The translations under genes and the position numbers were made by a program. Below, piece after piece: positions 19,485-27,892 of a stretch of DNA of 35,241 bases. This stretch comes from Treponema sp. Its GTDB lineage: Bacteria; Spirochaetota; Spirochaetia; Treponematales; Treponemataceae. Numbering within the stretch: position 1 is the stretch's first letter; each line of letters begins with the position of its first letter. Under the pieces are notes generated by a model that did not search any database, had not been told where the DNA came from, and was given only the letters and a program-made list of their open reading frames with translations. The stretch is taken from NCBI GenBank assembly GCA_024680155.1, contig JAILCM010000111.1, forward strand, positions 1 through 35,241, given 5' to 3'.

Positions 19485-20438
19485 ATGAAAATGTATTTTA
19501 ATCATAAATTGGCAATTCTCGGATTACTTTTTGCTTTTGTTCCATTTTTTTCTTTTGCAGATACGTCATATAAAGTGGAAAAAGGCGATACTTTGTATTC
19601 AATCAGCCGAAAATATCAGATTACGGTTGCTGAATTGCGTGCTGCAAATAATCTTTCTGAAAATGATGTAATAAAAGCGGGGCAAAAGCTTACAATACCA
19701 ACTGCTGACATTGCAACGGCGGCTGCTCTTGCTACCGATAATTCCGCTACAACAAAAACTCCAGCAAATATTACAAATACAAGCGATTATACAGTAAAAA
19801 AGGGCGACACTTTGTATGGAATTGCAAAGAAAAATGGAATGACTGTTCCAGAACTTCTTGCATTAAATAATCTTGATTCATCAGTTGTTATAAAAGTAGG
19901 GCAGAAATTAAAAATTAAAGATGTTACATCTGCAAAAAAGCCTGATGATAAAAAGACTGAAGTTGTTGCAACTAATAAAAATGATAAAACAACTTCTACT
20001 ACAACTACAACAGAAAATCAGACAAAAATTGATGAAAAAATTCCTGATACACGCAGTTATGGAAATACGATTAATACTGACCCATCGGTTGTGTGGCCGG
20101 TAAATAATCCAAAAGTTACAACTGTAAAGGGAAAAGCTTCTGGGGTTCAATTGAGTGCAGAAATGAACGAAAGCGTAAAATGTATTCGTGAAGGAACTGT
20201 AATGTATGTTGGTGTTTATCGCGGATTCGGACAGGTTGTTTTTGTACAGTCTAAAATCGGGATTATTTATGCGTATGCAGGGCTTGGTTCTGTTGGTGTA
20301 AAAAAAGGTGATTACGTACTTTTTGGAAATCAGCTTGGAACTTCTGGTGTTGATTCTCGTTCGGGAAATCCTCAGATTACGTTTATGGTTTTCCAGAATG
20401 GTCAGCCGATTGATCCTGTAAAAGCTCCTAGAAATTAA
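19485..20438 (+). CDS. Secreted protein with two LysM domains and a degenerate M23/LytM domain (EnvC/NlpD-like)
   Basis: YKVEKGDTLYSISRKYQITVAELRAANNL and YTVKKGDTLYGIAKKNGMTVPELLALNNL; C-terminal LytM-like region ending NPQITFMVFQNGQPIDP. Confidence 0.85.
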   Translation: MKMYFNHKLAILGLLFAFVPFFSFADTSYKVEKGDTLYSISRKYQITVAELRAANNLSENDVIKAGQKLTIPTADIATAAALATDNSATTKTPANITNTSDYTVKKGDTLYGIAKKNGMTVPELLALNNLDSSVVIKVGQKLKIKDVTSAKKPDDKKTEVVATNKNDKTTSTTTTTENQTKIDEKIPDTRSYGNTINTDPSVVWPVNNPKVTTVKGKASGVQLSAEMNESVKCIREGTVMYVGVYRGFGQVVFVQSKIGIIYAYAGLGSVGVKKGDYVLFGNQLGTSGVDSRSGNPQITFMVFQNGQPIDPVKAPRN

Positions 20439-20450
20439 ATACAGATGAAC

Positions 20451-20500
20451 TAAAAAAAATCCTGTGAATTCGCGAATGGAATTCACAGGATTTTTTTTTT
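20451..20500. terminator. Bidirectional intrinsic terminator between convergent genes
   Basis: Perfect stem ATCCTGTGAATTC / GAATTCACAGGAT, 7-nt loop GCGAATG, flanked by A-run and T-run. Confidence 0.93.
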
Positions 20501-20518
20501 GAATCAGAAAACTAGCGC

Positions 20519-22303
20519 TTATTTTGAAGCAGCATCAATCTTTGCCTGAATGTCTTTTGAAATGTTGTCACAAAGAACTGCGGCTTTCTTCTTAGCATCT
20601 GCAAGCCATGCGTCGCTTCCGTCACCAGCTGGAATCAAAGAGTTGATGTAGAACTTAATCTTTGGTTCTGTTCCAGAAGGTCTTGCACTTACGATAGTTC
20701 CGCTTTCAAGGTAGAACTGAAGTACATTGCTCTTTGGAAGGTTGAACGGCTCTTTTTTAGATGGATTTGCAGGATCAAAAATTACGCTGTTCTGAACGTC
20801 GCGGATTTTTACGACCTTTTCGCCACCGAGTGTAAGAGGAGCGTGTTCACGAAGATCAGCCATAATGCCTTTCATTGTTTCTCCACCAGAAGCGCCTGGG
20901 AAATTCTGTGAAATTGCGCGGTCTTCAAAGTATCCGAATTCTTTGTAGAGTTCATCAAGGTGCTCAAGAAGACTCTTTCCTTTTGAACGCCAGTAAAGAA
21001 TCATTTCGGCACACATTGCAGCGGCAGAAACTCCGTCTTTATCCATAACTTCTTTTTCAACTTTGTAACCGTAGCTTTCTTCCAATCCGAATACGTAATC
21101 AGCAGAACCGTCTTTTTCAAAATCAGCTTCCATTGCGGCAATCCACTTAAAGCCTGTAAGACATTCCATCATTTTTACGTTGTGTTTTTTACAGATGTAA
21201 TCACCAAATGGAGAAGTTACAATAGAACGGATGATTGCAGGATTCTTTGGCATTTTGCCCAATTCTTCGCGAGAAAAAAGAACATAATCCATAAGAAGGG
21301 CTCCCATCTGGTTTCCGCTCAAAAGTACCCAGTTTCCGTCTTTGTCTGGGAATGCTGTACCAAAGCGGTCTGCATCTGGGTCAGTAGCCATCAAACCGTC
21401 AGCTTTTTCTTTTTTAGCAAGTTCAACTGCAAGAGTAAGAGCTGGTTTTTCTTCTGGATTTGGTTTTTCTACAGTTGGGAAGTTTCCGTCTGGTTCGCGC
21501 TGTTCTGGTACTGTGATGATATTTAATCCAAGGTCACCAAGAACTTTTTCTACGTGCATAGCACCTGTTCCGTGGAGTGGAGTGTAAACAATGCGAACAT
21601 CCTTTGCCTTTTCTTTAATCAAAGCAGGGCGGAAAAGCTGAGCCTTACACATTTCCCAGAATTTTTCATCAATTTCTTTATCAATGAGTTCGAGTTTGCC
21701 TGTTGCAATTGCTTCAACTCTAGTCATTGTCTTTACTTCTTTTACTTTGTTTACTTCTTCGATAATTCCCTTGTCGTGTGGTTCAATTACCTGTGCACCG
21801 TCATTCCAGTAAGCTTTGTAACCGTTGTACATTCTTGGGTTGTGAGATGCTGTTACTACAACACCAGTCTGTGCACCTAAAGTGCGGATTGCAAATGAAA
21901 GTTCTGGAGTAGGACGCAAACTTGAGAAAAGATAAGCCTTAATTCCGTTTGCGGCAAAAATAAGTGCAGTTGCTTCTGCAAAAACATCTGAGTTCAAGCG
22001 GCTGTCGTAAGCGATAACTGCTTTAAGAGTGCCTGCTTTAGCTTCTTTTGGGAAAGCCTTGAGAACGTAATTAGCCAATCCCTGAGTTGCCAAATTTATT
22101 TCAAGAGTGTTCATGCGGTTTGTTCCGCCACCCATAATTCCGCGGAGTCCGCCTGTTCCAAATTCAAGTGTCTGGTAGAATCGGTCTTCCAGTTCCTTGT
22201 AATCTTCTTTTGCAACAAGGTCTTCAACTTCCTTGCGGAATCTTTCATCCTGTTCTGCGGCAATGTATGCCTTTGCACGATTTAAAATTTCTGATTTATC
22301 CAT
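20519..22303 (-). CDS. Phosphoglucomutase/phosphomannomutase (alpha-D-phosphohexomutase family)
   Basis: VTASHNPRMYNGYKAYW, DPDADRFGTA, GLEESYGY, SARPSGTEPKIKFY; SD AGGAGA upstream. Confidence 0.93.
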   Translation of the reverse strand: MDKSEILNRAKAYIAAEQDERFRKEVEDLVAKEDYKELEDRFYQTLEFGTGGLRGIMGGGTNRMNTLEINLATQGLANYVLKAFPKEAKAGTLKAVIAYDSRLNSDVFAEATALIFAANGIKAYLFSSLRPTPELSFAIRTLGAQTGVVVTASHNPRMYNGYKAYWNDGAQVIEPHDKGIIEEVNKVKEVKTMTRVEAIATGKLELIDKEIDEKFWEMCKAQLFRPALIKEKAKDVRIVYTPLHGTGAMHVEKVLGDLGLNIITVPEQREPDGNFPTVEKPNPEEKPALTLAVELAKKEKADGLMATDPDADRFGTAFPDKDGNWVLLSGNQMGALLMDYVLFSREELGKMPKNPAIIRSIVTSPFGDYICKKHNVKMMECLTGFKWIAAMEADFEKDGSADYVFGLEESYGYKVEKEVMDKDGVSAAAMCAEMILYWRSKGKSLLEHLDELYKEFGYFEDRAISQNFPGASGGETMKGIMADLREHAPLTLGGEKVVKIRDVQNSVIFDPANPSKKEPFNLPKSNVLQFYLESGTIVSARPSGTEPKIKFYINSLIPAGDGSDAWLADAKKKAAVLCDNISKDIQAKIDAASK

Positions 22304-22393
22304 TAAAGTTTCTCCTATAAAAACTCTATCACCATAAATATAATGAATTTGACAAGAAAATAAAACAGTTGATACCTATAAAAATATGTTTAA

Positions 22394-22586
22394 GCATTAA
22401 AAAAAATCCATACAAAAAATTGGCTTATGGTCACGGCTTCGTGGTTCAGAACCGCGCAATATTGCGCTACACGCTTTTTGTTGCATAGGAACTATCTAAT
22501 GCCGCTTTGCGGCACAACAAAAAGAGTGTTTCTGCCCCACGAACCGTTCCCGCCCGCCAAGTTTCTACTTAAAGTGTTTTTAATGC
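22394..22586. repeat. ~193-bp fold-back (nested inverted repeat) element, MITE-like or structured RNA candidate
   Basis: 31-bp terminal inverted repeats 22394-22424 / 22556-22586 (22/31 matching by hand), inner arms 22433-22451 / 22530-22547 and 22469-22483 / 22515-22529 (14/15), plus palindrome GCGCAATATTGCGC 22454-22467 and apical hairpin GCCGCTTTGCGGC 22501-22513. Confidence 0.8.
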
Positions 22587-22710
22587 AACTCCCTCTCTAA
22601 GTTCCCTATCGCCAAGTTTTTACTTAAAAATTTTTTAATGCGGTAACATCTTAAAGTTCCCGCCAGCCAAGTTTATACTTACAATATTTTTAATGCGGAC
22701 TCCCTAACAA
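22546..22710. repeat. Degenerate tandem repeat, 3 x 55 bp, sharing its first unit with the right arm of the fold-back element
   Basis: GTTCCCnnncGCCAAGTTTnTACTTAnAnTnTTTTTAATGC at 22546, 22601 and 22656; exact 55-bp period. Confidence 0.9.
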
Positions 22711-22747
22711 TATTTATATGCATTAATAACTGTTTTCTTTTTTTTTC

Positions 22748-24511
22748 CTACTTATCTGCGCGTCCTAAAAGTTCGGTTTCCCAGGCCAAAAGGGCTTTTT
22801 CCATGTCGGGGTTGGCGCCTTTTACGTCGCAGAGAATGCGGAATACGGGTTCGGTGCCACTTCCGCGCATCCAGATGTAGGCAAGAGCGTTATTATCTTT
22901 GTCTTTGAACAAGATTTTTAAGCCGCCTTTGCCTGATTCTGAATAATCTTTTACATCATGTCGTTCTTTTGTACCGTTTGTGATTATTGCTTCGTATGAA
23001 GTGATTCCGTATTTTTTTGTAAGTTCAGCCTGTTTTGTTTTCCAATCAGATTCAAATTCTTTCTGGAAAGCTGCCTTTAATTTTGCGTGGTCTTTTGCTT
23101 TGATTTTTAGCAATGCACGTGGTTCAGAAACTCCAGTTGTTGTGTATTTTGGAAGACTTTCCATTACATCGCACAATGTAAAGTTTTCTTTGTATTTAAT
23201 GCCTGCTTTTTTGCACCAAAGTTCATAAAGTCCGTTTTCTTTGAGCATTAAAAGCTTGATGATTGCAAAAACAGTGTTCAACGGGTCGCGTACACTCGAA
23301 GGATAAGTGATAGTTCCGCCGTTTGAACCTTCACCCAAAATACGAACTGTATATCCTTCTGCAATTTTTTCGCGGGCAAGATTTACTACGTTTGCTTCAC
23401 CAACTTCTGCACGGAAAATTTGTGCTCCAAGTTTCGAAGCAATTTCGTCAATTCTCATGGAAGTTGGGCAATTTACAACAACTGCAGGTTTAAATCCAGA
23501 TTCCTTTCCATGCTGCCAGATTGAATAAGTTAATTCTGCAAGTACCGAAAGACTGAAAACTTCCTGTGCTTTAAGAACAACTGCCTTTTTCTGTTTTTCG
23601 TCCCAATAAACAATATTTCCGCGGTCACCATCGCAGTCTGGCATATATCCAAGTTTTACATCGGTATAGCCTGCGGCCTGTAAACGTTCCATTTCTGCGG
23701 CAACGTGAACAAGGTTTTCTGCTTCAGGGATAATTTCGTGAACAATTTTATCTTCATTGATTGCGTAAAAATTGATGTAATTTTCTGAAAAGAATTCTTT
23801 ATCAATACAAAGATGGCGTGAGCTTCCGTTAAAATCACAAACAACACCCATCGGATTTTCTTTTAAAAGTTCATGCAAAATCTGTAAAAAATCATTCTGG
23901 TATTCTTTGTTTTCGGTTCCTGTTATTGTTTGCATGATAAAATCTTTATAAGAATGAAGCGCATTAAATTTAGCACTTCCGCCGCTTGTATAAACCGATT
24001 TTAATTCAGAAGAACTGCAGCTTAAAGCCGATTTTACAAGTTCATCAAGTCTTGCGTCATCTGCAACAAGGGCTGAAAATTCTTTTATAAGTTTTGCGTT
24101 TTCAGTTCCGCTAAGAACTCCGCCTTCATTTGTACCAAATTTAATTCCATTATGGCCAATTGGATTATGACTTGCAGAAATATAAATGAATCCGTCAAGT
24201 TTTTTTGCATAAGCCATAATTTCTGGGGCAGATGTAATTCCCGAAAATTGTATGATTGCACCTTTTTTTACAAGAAGGTGGAGCATCGCATCTGCAATTT
24301 CTGCTCCTGTTGGGCGGGTATCCATTCCAACTGCAATAACTGGATTCTGTTGATTTGTAAGTGCTGAAATATAATCAAAGAAAACTGAAGCTGCTGCAAT
24401 TGAAAGTTTTTTGTCTTCTTCTTTGATTTGTGCCGAAGTGTCCTGTTCGTTTCCAGAAGCCGCAAAAACTTTTCGCCATCCGGAAGCAGATAAAATCATA
24501 TTATGTTCCAT
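22748..24511 (-). CDS. Second phosphohexomutase (phosphoglucomutase/phosphomannomutase family)
   Basis: YISASHNPIGHNGIKF, MPDCDGDRGNIVY, GEGSNGGT, RGSGTEPVFRI. Confidence 0.92.
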   Translation of the reverse strand: MEHNMILSASGWRKVFAASGNEQDTSAQIKEEDKKLSIAAASVFFDYISALTNQQNPVIAVGMDTRPTGAEIADAMLHLLVKKGAIIQFSGITSAPEIMAYAKKLDGFIYISASHNPIGHNGIKFGTNEGGVLSGTENAKLIKEFSALVADDARLDELVKSALSCSSSELKSVYTSGGSAKFNALHSYKDFIMQTITGTENKEYQNDFLQILHELLKENPMGVVCDFNGSSRHLCIDKEFFSENYINFYAINEDKIVHEIIPEAENLVHVAAEMERLQAAGYTDVKLGYMPDCDGDRGNIVYWDEKQKKAVVLKAQEVFSLSVLAELTYSIWQHGKESGFKPAVVVNCPTSMRIDEIASKLGAQIFRAEVGEANVVNLAREKIAEGYTVRILGEGSNGGTITYPSSVRDPLNTVFAIIKLLMLKENGLYELWCKKAGIKYKENFTLCDVMESLPKYTTTGVSEPRALLKIKAKDHAKLKAAFQKEFESDWKTKQAELTKKYGITSYEAIITNGTKERHDVKDYSESGKGGLKILFKDKDNNALAYIWMRGSGTEPVFRILCDVKGANPDMEKALLAWETELLGRADK

Positions 24512-24520
24512 ATTGGCTTT

Positions 24521-24549
24521 ATTTTATCATGAATCACAAGTTTTAACAA
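24521..24549 (-). promoter_or_regulatory. Putative sigma70 promoter of the second phosphohexomutase: TTGTTA-N17-TAAAAT, -10 ends 9 nt before ATG
   Basis: Plus strand ATTTTA 24521-24526, TAACAA 24544-24549. Confidence 0.6.
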
Positions 24550-24573
24550 ACGAAAGCTCTTTTTTGCTGTTTT

Positions 24574-26544
24574 TTATTTCTTTGACTTTTTAGAATGTTT
24601 TTTAGATTTTTTTTCTTTTTTAGATTTTGAATCTTTGTCTGAATTTTCTTTGTGTTTAGATTTTTTATGCGAATCTTTATGCGAGTCTTTGTGTTTTTTT
24701 GATTTTTCTGATTTTGAGTGCTTTTCGGCTTTTGAAAACTTTTGTAAATGTGATTTTGAATGTTCTTTCTTTCCTTTTTTACCAGACAAAATACGTTCTG
24801 AGTCGATGTAATCGGTTTTTGTGAAAGTGCAGAACATATAAATTGAATAAATCGCAAAAATTGCAATGCAAAGATATGGAAGCCAGTTGCCGAATCTTGC
24901 GTAAGTTGTCATTGTTCGTTTGTAAATTGGAACATCAAATGCACAAGCCGCTTCTTCAAATAAAGGCATGTCAGCTAAAATTCTTCCTGCTGGATCCAAA
25001 ACAACAGAATAACCCGAATTTGTTGAACGTAAAAGTGTGGTTCTGTATTCAATTGAACGGTAAGAAGCAATTACAAAATGCTGATATTCACTTGATTTTG
25101 TTTTTGACCACGAATCATCTGTCATGTTTACAAAAAGTTCTGCGCCATTTAAGAAAAGCGGACGTATAACATCGGTAAACGAATCATCAAAACAGATAGG
25201 AGCGGCAATTTTTACAGTTGGCTTTTTATTATCTTGGGCTTTAGCTTCGGAATAAGGAATTGTTGAATTTATTATTTTTTTGATTGGTTCATAATCAGGA
25301 CTTGTATAATCACACGGAATTTCAAAATATGTAAGCTGAGTTCCCTGCGACCATCCTGCCGAAATTCCAACTATCTTTCTTATTATGTCAGCGACAATTT
25401 TGTGGTCCATGTATGGAATTGATTCTGCGAACGGTACAAGATGAAGTTTTGCATAATGTCCGCGGTAATTGCCTTTTTCATCAAAAAATAATGCGGAATT
25501 AAAGAATTTTGTATAATCAGGATTTGAAGCAGAAGTTTTCATAACTCCGGCTCCAGTCATTAATGGGGTGTGAATTTCTTTTATAAATGGAATAAAAGGA
25601 TCTTCTGACGGTGCGTGATTATAATAGGTGTATGCTGATGGGAATTTACGTTGCAGAGCCCCTTCACTTAAAACAATTAACTGTGGATATTTGTCTTCTT
25701 CTTTCAGTTCTTTTATTTTTTCGCGAATCATTTGCTGTGAACGAACTAAAGTTTTTGAATCAGTTGATTGTTCCCATGGATCCTGATTTTGCTGAACAAA
25801 TATTGTTGTAAGTTTTTTTAGAGGAATACGAACTTTGTAGTAAGAAACTGTTCCGTATGCAATGACGAGTAAAAATAAAATAAGGGCGGTTTTTGCAATA
25901 TAGAACAAATCTTTTGAAATTATGCGTTTTTGATGAGGAGAAACTACCGCTTTTGAAGCAAAAAAGGCTTCTGTAATAATTCCATTTAAAAGAGAAATTA
26001 AGAATGTGATTCCGTAAGTTCCAGTGATTGCTGAAATTTGCATTAAAACCGGCCATCTAAACATAGCGCTTGAAACTGTTCCCCAAGGATAGCCAAGATA
26101 ACCACTTGATTTTAACCACTCAAAAGCCGTATAAGTCAATGCAAAATAAAAAATTCTGAATGATGGAAGTTTGTAAAATGGAACCGAAGCTGAATAAGAA
26201 TCTAATTCGTGATGTTTGTCTCTTGAGTATGGAAGAAAAAAGAAGATTGCAAAAAGTCCGCCTAATCCTGCTTCTGCAAATGCTGACCCGCCAAGTGTAA
26301 AATATGCGTATTTTTCAAATTTTCCAAGCCAGAAACTTGCACAAAGATGGACGGTTCCTGCCTGAATCAAGCCGTACCAGAATGCTTTTCCATAAGTTTT
26401 AGCGTTTTTTATTGCAAGATAATAAGGAATGAGCGCAATTATAGTTAAAACTGGGCATCCCAACAGAAAAAGTTCGTTAGGAATGGCTAGAGAAAGCAAT
26501 GCACCTGAAAAAACAGAATAAAAAACTTGTAAAATTGAACCCAT
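24574..26544 (-). CDS. lnt: Apolipoprotein N-acyltransferase with a Lys/His/Ser-rich C-terminal tail
   Basis: Multi-TM N-terminus, YPWGTVSSAMF, nitrilase-like VLSEGALQ, YAKLHLVPFAESIPY, IAAPICFDDSFTDVIRP; C-terminal KKGKKEHSKSH...KKSKK. Confidence 0.9.
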   Translation of the reverse strand: MGSILQVFYSVFSGALLSLAIPNELFLLGCPVLTIIALIPYYLAIKNAKTYGKAFWYGLIQAGTVHLCASFWLGKFEKYAYFTLGGSAFAEAGLGGLFAIFFFLPYSRDKHHELDSYSASVPFYKLPSFRIFYFALTYTAFEWLKSSGYLGYPWGTVSSAMFRWPVLMQISAITGTYGITFLISLLNGIITEAFFASKAVVSPHQKRIISKDLFYIAKTALILFLLVIAYGTVSYYKVRIPLKKLTTIFVQQNQDPWEQSTDSKTLVRSQQMIREKIKELKEEDKYPQLIVLSEGALQRKFPSAYTYYNHAPSEDPFIPFIKEIHTPLMTGAGVMKTSASNPDYTKFFNSALFFDEKGNYRGHYAKLHLVPFAESIPYMDHKIVADIIRKIVGISAGWSQGTQLTYFEIPCDYTSPDYEPIKKIINSTIPYSEAKAQDNKKPTVKIAAPICFDDSFTDVIRPLFLNGAELFVNMTDDSWSKTKSSEYQHFVIASYRSIEYRTTLLRSTNSGYSVVLDPAGRILADMPLFEEAACAFDVPIYKRTMTTYARFGNWLPYLCIAIFAIYSIYMFCTFTKTDYIDSERILSGKKGKKEHSKSHLQKFSKAEKHSKSEKSKKHKDSHKDSHKKSKHKENSDKDSKSKKEKKSKKHSKKSKK

Positions 26545-26640
26545 TATATTATTATTTTATATAGTACATTTTCGATATTTTTTTATTGAAATATAACGCT
26601 GAATAATGAAAAATTCAATATAGAAAGTTCGGGTGGGATT

Positions 26641-27822
26641 ATGAAAGCATTAAATGATGCTCATTTTTCAGAGTACGGTGTTAAGCCGGATGTTGTTGTA
26701 AAGGCTCCTGGAAGGTTTCATCTTATTGGTGAACATTCCTGGTTTTTTAAAGACAAGACTCTTTCAATGGCGGTCGACATTCCAGTTTACATTGCCATTA
26801 CTAAGAGGGATGATTCTGTTCTTCGTTTTTACTTTCATCAGCTTAATGACAGAAAACGCGCCAATATTTCTTCGCTTAAACTAAAAAAAGAAGACCGGTG
26901 GGCAAATGCCGTAAAATCAGTAATTTATGGTTATGTTTCTGGTGGCTTTGAAGTTGAAGGAATGGATATTACAATCTATAGCGAAATTCTTCCTTCTTCA
27001 GGATTTGGTATTACAACTGCAATTAAGGCTGCTTCTGTTGTTGCAGTCAAAGAATTATTTTCAATTCCGTGTACAGAAGTCCAGATGCTGCAGGTACTCG
27101 AACGCGGAAATAAACGTTTCTTAAAAATCAATAACTTTCTTGCTGATAATTATTCAGCTTTATTTTCAAAAAAAGATTCGCTCATCATTACAGACTATTC
27201 TCATAATTCGTGGGATTACATTCCTTATATGTTTGAAGGCAAAAAAATCTTCCTTATCGATACAAAAGTTCCACGAGTTTCTGTATGGAATGAAGATACT
27301 TTGTTTGAACCGGAATATGCACTTATTCTTGGAGACTTAAGGGAACGAAAGCATTCAGTTTATGGCGGATGGCAGTATATAACCAACGTAACCGATATTA
27401 ATGAAGTAATGGTTGAGCTTTCGGAAGATATTCGTCGTAAGCTGCGATGTATTATGAGTGAACATGGTAATGTTCTTGATGCAAAAGATGCTCTTGAAAA
27501 AAAGGATTTCTTTAAGTTTGCTCGTACAATTAATCACAGTCATGAAAGTTTGCGTGATATGTATAATCTTTCTTGTCCAGAAATTGAATGGATTTTTAAG
27601 CGAATAAGCGAGCTTGAACCAAATCTTGAACTTCTTACAAATCCTGTTTCTTGTGGAAGAATTACAGGAAAAGGTTTTGGTCGTTGTTTGTATGCCGTTA
27701 TCCGCGAAAGTGATGAAGAAAAATTCAGGAGTCAGCTTGTTCAGTTTGAAAAGATTTTTGGATATCATCCCGAAATTCATGTTGTTCAGCCGGCGGATGG
27801 AGCTTCTCTTGTTAAAGATTGA
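26641..27822 (+). CDS. Galactokinase-like GHMP kinase with divergent sugar-binding motif
   Basis: KAPGRFHLIGEHSWFFKDKTLSMAVD, ILPSSGFGITTAIKAA, NNFLADNYSALFS, SCGRITGKGFGRCLYAVI. Confidence 0.8.
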   Translation: MKALNDAHFSEYGVKPDVVVKAPGRFHLIGEHSWFFKDKTLSMAVDIPVYIAITKRDDSVLRFYFHQLNDRKRANISSLKLKKEDRWANAVKSVIYGYVSGGFEVEGMDITIYSEILPSSGFGITTAIKAASVVAVKELFSIPCTEVQMLQVLERGNKRFLKINNFLADNYSALFSKKDSLIITDYSHNSWDYIPYMFEGKKIFLIDTKVPRVSVWNEDTLFEPEYALILGDLRERKHSVYGGWQYITNVTDINEVMVELSEDIRRKLRCIMSEHGNVLDAKDALEKKDFFKFARTINHSHESLRDMYNLSCPEIEWIFKRISELEPNLELLTNPVSCGRITGKGFGRCLYAVIRESDEEKFRSQLVQFEKIFGYHPEIHVVQPADGASLVKD

Positions 27823-27892
27823 TGCTTTTATACAATAGACATTCTATAGACTGTAATGCTTTTTAGGTGTATTATAGTAGTAAGGTGGGGAA

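Noticed and set aside
19473-19487. LysM gene as another leaderless candidate (GATAAT 6 nt before ATG)
   Set aside because: No credible -35 and a second in-frame ATG at 19491 make the geometry ambiguous.
19908-20486. 192-aa reverse ORF opposite the LysM gene
   Set aside because: Antisense shadow ORF that begins inside the terminator stem; no motif.
22546-22710. Possible small CRISPR array or integron attC array
   Set aside because: The 55-bp units are similar along most of their length with no unique spacers, and there are no cas genes, integrase or cassette ORFs.
24543-24866. 107-aa Lys-rich reverse ORF overlapping the lnt 3' end
   Set aside because: Alternate frame of the A-rich Lys/Ser/His tail coding sequence; composition artefact.
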